Shown here: in pieces, positions 60,288 to 64,000 of the stretch
How the letters are laid out: each line of letters starts with the position of its first letter
How positions within the stretch are numbered: the first letter of the stretch is position 1
Made by a program: the position numbers and the translations under genes
DNA from: Undaria pinnatifida
Taxonomy: Eukaryota; Sar; Phaeophyceae; Laminariales; Alariaceae
Reading direction: 5' to 3'
DNA: 64,000 nucleotides
Assembly: GCA_012845835.1 (NCBI GenBank)
Contig: JABAKD010000015.1
Location: 3,953,778 to 4,017,777 of the forward strand
Notes under the pieces: generated by a model
What the model was told of the DNA's origin: nothing
Databases searched by the model: none
What the model saw: the letters and a program-made list of their open reading frames with translations, nothing else

Positions 60288-60455
60288 GGGTGAGCTCAAC
60301 ACGCGTTCATTTACCAGCCAGGAGAGAGGGCGCGCCCATGAGGAAGAGGGTGAGCTTGGCGCACGCTCATTAGCCAGCCAGTGAGGAGGAGTGGCGGTGA
60401 ATGAGAGGGTGAGATCGTCGTGCGTTCGTTGGCTAGCCAGCTGCGTGAGGCGGCA
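60288..60455. repeat. Three-copy tandem repeat of about 60 bp
   Basis: Units begin GGGTGAGCTCAACACGC (60289), GGGTGAGCTTGGCGCAC (60348) and GGGTGAGATCGTCGTGC (60406), each followed by TTCATT and an AGCCAG block. Diverged to roughly 70% between units. Lies in the TRMO intron between exons 59905-60059 and 61259-61450. Confidence 0.7.
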
Positions 60456-60904
60456 GTGTCGATAAACTCTTGGGGTGCTCGCATTTACATCCGAAACATG
60501 CGAGTGTTCGTTCGATGACGTATGGCTTGAGAAAAAGGGAGAACAACGTCGTGAGTTGAAATAAACTCAAAGGAGCTCATCAAATTGACACGCAAATCGA
60601 AGCAAATATAATATCAAGGAGAAGCACAAGCTTGATAAAACCCAAGCCAGGCGCAATCAAACTCGAACAAAATCGAAACACAATCGAAGAAAAAATCGAA
60701 GTATGATCGAAGTAGAGTAACCGAAAACAAAGCAAACCAAACCGTACGCTTTCGCAAAAGTGAAACGTGTGCGTCGCGTGTTGGTGAGAACCGTTCTCGC
60801 ATACCGGTGCGATATATGCCACGCTAAACGGAAAACAACTATCAGGCCACCGCCCGCTGCTCGCACTACCTCCGGTGCTGTTCACCTCCACCGCTCCCTT
60901 CTAC

Positions 60905-61250
60905 AAAAATGCCCACACGTTGCAACCAAACACACACGCTCACAGCGACGCGTACGTCGCTATTGCCCCCTCCCCCCACTCCTCCGAACGTCTGCAGTAA
61001 TAATATTCACCGCGACGCAAACGCCGCTATCGCACCCCCGCCGCCCCACAACCGCCTGCAATGTACATGCAACAACACCCGCTCAGCACGACGTGCACGC
61101 CCCTAGCCCTCCCCAACAAACGCCTACATGTTGTATGCAAAACTAAACGTCCATAGGCGCGCACACGCCCCCTACCCCCGCCCCCCTTCCCGCTACCAAC
61201 CCCCCTCGGCCCCCGCCACACAAACGCCTGCACGTTGCATGCAAAAACAC
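60905..61250. repeat. Minisatellite made of decayed copies of a TRMO exon 3' end and splice donor
   Basis: Four degenerate units of about 80 bp (starting near 60923, 61003, 61070 and 61139). Each resembles the functional boundary at 61245-61290: on the gene strand, GTGTGCGCGTCGCG/GTGAGCGTGTG followed by TTGCATGCAACGTGCAGGCG. The copy at 60928 keeps GTGAGCGTGTG intact. Confidence 0.65.
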
Positions 61251-61258
61251 ACGCTCAC

Positions 61259-61450
61259 CGCGACGCGCACACCGCTGTCGCCGCCCACACCCCCTTCCTC
61301 CACCGCCACCGAAACCGGACTACTACTATGTCTCTCGCGAGGCCGGTCGTAATCGGGCACGTAGGGCTTGATGTCGAGGACAGGTGTGCCGTCAACGAGA
61401 TCTACTCCCGACAGCCTTATAGACCTTTCCGCCGCCTTCACCTCCTCCAC
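61259..61450 (-). CDS. TRMO: TRMO-like tRNA methyltransferase, exon with DIKPY motif
   Basis: Enters in phase 0 after GCATAG and encodes VEEVKAAERSIRLSGVDL, then VDGTPVLDIKPYVPDYD. L-S-G-V-D-L-x-D-G-T-P-V-L-D-I-K-P-Y is the hallmark of the TrmO (YaeB/UPF0066) SAM-dependent methyltransferase fold. A Ser/Val/Gly-rich tail leads to GCG/GTGAGC (donor 61253-61258) in phase 0; the 192-nt length keeps the frame. The exact donor is the least certain junction of the gene, since decayed copies of it follow in the intron. The enzyme methylates N6-threonylcarbamoyladenosine at tRNA position 37. Confidence 0.85.
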
Positions 61451-61669
61451 CTATGCGAGGGCACGCCGCCAAAAACAAACCAGGGTGATGGGATTAACGT
61501 GCGAAATAAGACAAGTACTATATACATATTACAAAAAATCTACGGGGTTTTAGGTTTTAGTGTTGCCCTTCCTGTCTAGGTCTCGGAAATAGAGGTGTGG
61601 TTAAAAGAAATCAGAGGGAAGACCAAGGCTACGTTAAGCAGGGTACTCCCATTTTCAATAACGGGTTTT

Positions 61670-61830
61670 GAGCCACTCGCACGAGTGACTGCGTGCCTCG
61701 AGGACAAAGAGATCTAAGGCGATTTTTTTGGCGCAGCGCGGCTAACCATGCCATTGCGGAATCATATCGCAAAATTAAAACAGCACAAAAGCCCAAGACC
61801 GCAAAAAAAACGTGGGTCACTCGTGCGAGT
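61670..61830. repeat. Pair of CACTCG-CGAGTG palindromes
   Basis: CCACTCGCACGAGTGAC (61673) and GTCACTCGTGCGAGTGAC (61817) are near-perfect palindromes about 140 bp apart. A variant occurs at 7751. They could be ends of a small element; no target duplication is evident. They lie in the large TRMO intron. Confidence 0.4.
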
Positions 61831-62394
61831 GACCACGAGCCGCTGCGAGACCAGAGACCCAAAAATGACTCCCATACCTTAGCTATGGCTGGGTGGAATT
61901 TCTTAGTGAGCTAAGACAAGTATTCGTTTTATTTTCATTGTTTGTTGATTTACTCCCCCCCTCGTCGAGGCCTTAGAACGACGGGTGTGGTCTAGGATTT
62001 TGTTTTTCGCATACTCCTGGCGTACAACATGATGGAGGGGGGGGAGGTGGTGCTACGAGGATGCCCGCCGTTAGAAGCGCTTCACATATCGAACAGATCA
62101 CGATCTACATCACCTACATCCAATATCTTCCGGTGTGAGATGATGTGCAGGATCTGCACCGTACAGGTCTAACCAAGGAACAATGTCCAAGATCAAGCAG
62201 ATCATACGGCCCCCACTCGGGAACACGATCCGTATGGTACATATCGAACAGATCTTGCAGTACGCACAAACTAAGGACCTCCCCCACCTCCACCTCCCCC
62301 ACCTCCAGCCCCTCCCTCACCCCCACCCCCACCTTCCTTCGCACCCCCCACCCTTACCACCCCCACCCCACCACCACTACCCCCACACTCCCCC

Positions 62395-62494
62395 CACCCG
62401 CCTGACAAAGGCTTACTCTCATGGGGTTCGGCTTGTGTGGTGTCCTTGTAAAATGCCCCTACCCTACGCTTGAGGAAGGGCAGGGATGCCTTCA
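62395..62494 (-). pseudogene. Duplicated, decayed copy of the 3' part of a TRMO exon
   Basis: Matches 62577-62676 at a 183-bp offset. In broken frames it still reads PFLKRRVG and then TRTPHKPNPM-x-VSLC; the true exon has TRTPHRPNPIGVSLC. It differs by frameshift and by loss of the strong AAG/GTGGGT donor (CAG/GCGGGT here). Flanked by C-rich CCCCCACC tracts. Confidence 0.75.
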
Positions 62495-62583
62495 CCGACC
62501 CCTCCCCACCCCCACCCCACCCCACCCCAGCCCCCACCCCCACACTCATGCCCACCCCCACCGCCACCCTTACCCCCACCCAC

Positions 62584-62773
62584 CTTGCAAAGGCTTACGC
62601 CGATGGGGTTAGGCCTGTGTGGCGTTCTTGTCGAGAAGATCCCTACCCTGCGCTTGAGGAAGGGCGGGGATACCTTCGCTGGGAAGGTATGGCCGCGACT
62701 GTCCGACCGTACGCCGGCGTGAGCCCGAGCGTCTTTCCCGTTGGTATTCAGGTGAAACGCCCAGAAAACCCAC
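62584..62773 (-). CDS. TRMO: TRMO-like tRNA methyltransferase, exon with HRPNPIG motif
   Basis: Starts after TTCAG; the first G completes the Val codon left by exon 63669-63734, then WVFWAFHLNTNGK, a charged loop, and KVSPPFLKRRVGIFSTRT followed by PHRPNPIGVSLCK. T-R-x-P-H-R-P-N-P-I-G is the second signature of the TrmO family and contributes to SAM and tRNA binding; W-x-F-x-x-x-F-H-x-N is also family-typical. Exactly 1 + 63 codons; ends AAG/GTGGGT in phase 0, joining to VEEVKAAER. Flanked on its 5' side by an array of decayed copies of its own acceptor region and on its 3' side by a decayed copy of its 3' half. Confidence 0.88.
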
Positions 62774-62857
62774 CTGAATTGAATGTTTTTTTTGTATTTG
62801 GTTCCGGGTGGGCGGGAGCAAGAAGGGGTTGGGATTGAGGAGGGGGGGCGGGGGCGT

Positions 62858-63465
62858 GCAGAAAACCCACCAAATTTTCTTTGTCTTCGGTTCAGGGGTG
62901 GGTCGGGGTGGGGTCGATGTCGGGGTTGGGGTAGGGGTTGGGATTGGAGTTAAGGGTGAGGGGTTGGGGGAGGGGGGTGGTTGAAACGCCCAGGGAACAC
63001 AACATACTTTCTGGTTTTTCGTTCAGGGGCGGGTCGGAATGGGGGTGGGGGTGGAGTTGGACTTGGGGTTGGGGGGGGTGAAACTTCCATAAAACCACCT
63101 GACTTTTTGGCGTTCTTTTTCAGTGGTAGGTCGGGGTGGGGGTAGGGGCGTGATTGGGGTTGGAGATCGGGGTGGAGTTGGGGCCGGGGGAAGGTATGGC
63201 CGCGGCTGTCCGAGAATACACTAGCATGAGCCCGAGCGTCCTTCCCTTATTGTTCATCTGAAACGCCCAGAAACCCACCTGAATATGCGCGTGTTTAATG
63301 TTCAGAGATGGGCGGGGATGGGGTCGGGGTTGGGGGTGGGAGGTGGGGGTGAAGCGCCCAGAAAATCCACCTGAACCTTACTCCGTTTTCAGTCACAGGT
63401 GGGTGTAGTTGGGGTTGGGGTTGAGAGAATGAGGGGGGTTGAAACGCCCGGAAAGCCCACCTGGT
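62858..63465. repeat. G-rich minisatellite made of decayed copies of a TRMO exon 5' end and acceptor
   Basis: Six units (near 62862, 62984, 63080, 63261, 63353 and 63440 on the plus strand: GAAACGCCCAGAAAACCCACCTGA). On the gene strand each resembles CAG/GTGGGTTTTCTGGGCGTTTC, the start of the exon at 62773. The 63261 copy extends 90 bp further into exon-like sequence. Units are separated by GGGGTTGGGG/GGGGTCGGGG tracts able to form G-quadruplexes. Confidence 0.75.
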
Positions 63466-63668
63466 TGTTTGGAAAGGAGGTTGGTTTGGACTCTTGCTTG
63501 CATTGGTCAGGTTTTTTTCGTTCTTGTTCAGGGGTTCGTTTTGTTGAGAGGCTTTGTCTGATTTACGCCCATCCCCTCCTATCCCCCCTGCCCTATGCCC
63601 CCTCACCGCCCCGCTTCCTCACCCCCCCACCCCCGTCTCCCTTTCCCCATCCTATACGATGCACTCAC

Positions 63669-63734
63669 ACATGACTGAACTCCTCCACACCGTCCAGGGC
63701 GACTGGCGACACCGAGCCTTTGTCGAACACGAGC
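63669..63734 (-). CDS. TRMO: TRMO-like tRNA methyltransferase, first exon within the window
   Basis: Encodes LVFDKGSVSPVALDGVEEFSHV. A-L-x-G-x-E-x-F-S-H-V-W is the conserved N-domain segment of TrmO. Enters after GGGAACAG with one base finishing a codon (likely Arg, as AG/G) and leaves at CATGT/GTGAGT in phase 2; the next exon supplies G then TGG (Trp). The preceding exon, with the family's G-T-P-R-Q segment, is not found between 63735 and 64000 and should lie beyond the window. Confidence 0.78.
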
Positions 63735-63779
63735 CTGTTCCCAGTGGTAACGAAAGCGGTGGAAGGTGTGGAGAATAAG

Positions 63780-63830
63780 GAGGGGGGGGGGGGGTGAGAC
63801 GCGGAGGGGGGGGGGGGGGAATGGAGGGGA
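63780..63830. repeat. Poly(G) runs
   Basis: Two G runs of about 12-14 bases (63781-63795 and 63806-63821), with a GAGGGGAGGGAGGGG stretch after. They are just upstream of the TRMO exon on the gene strand, where they read as C runs forming part of the polypyrimidine side of the acceptor. Confidence 0.8.
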
Positions 63831-64000
63831 GGGAGGGGTAACCTCTTTTCCCCGTACCACTCTCGAACCAAGATTGTTACTAAGCCTCGAGTGCGTCGAG
63901 ACTTGAAACTTGGTTGGACCTCCCAAACTCGATGACTGACAACGATTGGCGCTTGACAAAAAAATTACAAGTGATGTTCCACTATCAAAGCGCAAGTAGG

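Overview
This is eukaryotic nuclear DNA: protein-coding sequence is split into exons with GT(A/G)AG-type donors, introns are kilobase-sized, and most of the window is repeats (tRNA-derived SINE-like units, a decayed Ty3/gypsy element, MITE-like and foldback elements, satellites, microsatellites). Together with Gly/Ala/Pro/Ser-rich low-complexity inserts inside conserved proteins, an ankyrin-repeat family and moderate GC, this suggests an alga, perhaps a stramenopile of brown-algal type. That assignment is an inference from style, not proven.

The two window edges each carry a conserved housekeeping gene on the minus strand. At the left, a long exon (about 546-2351) encodes the N-terminal region of a PEX6-like peroxisomal AAA-ATPase; its ATPase domains would lie beyond position 1. 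At the right, five phase-compatible exons (63734 down to 57687) encode a TrmO/TRMO-like tRNA N6-methyl-t6A37 methyltransferase, missing only its N-terminal exon(s) past position 64000. Two TRMO introns contain tandem arrays of decayed copies of the neighbouring exon-intron boundaries, splice site included. A third TRMO intron hosts a dispersed repeat into which a highly structured, poly(A)-tailed RNA-like element has inserted.

Between them lie three members of an ankyrin-repeat family. One is open (32973-34279, +); two are frameshifted relics (3405-4673, +; 41426-42776, -). All three end at a conserved splice donor, so a further exon is expected. An OTU-type cysteine protease gene (8090-8740, -) has its 5' half duplicated in tandem. 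A Ty3/gypsy integrase relic (27025-29785, +) retains zinc-binding, catalytic, GPY/F and C-terminal modules but carries stops and frameshifts. A small Cys/His protein ORF lies at 17374-17781 (-).

The middle is a nest of repeats: two (TATGATAG)n blocks; an 18-copy 24-bp minisatellite; a five-copy 293-bp tandem array with tRNA-like promoter boxes; a 3.3-kb satellite built on CATG that switches orientation near its middle; a (CT)n tract; a 361-bp tandem satellite; and a multi-kilobase noncoding family (P/Q) in at least three long copies whose right ends share a GC-rich hairpin followed by GCGGAGCCCTTGTA. One SINE insertion (51488-51786) is resolved to its target-site duplication because it interrupts a P copy.
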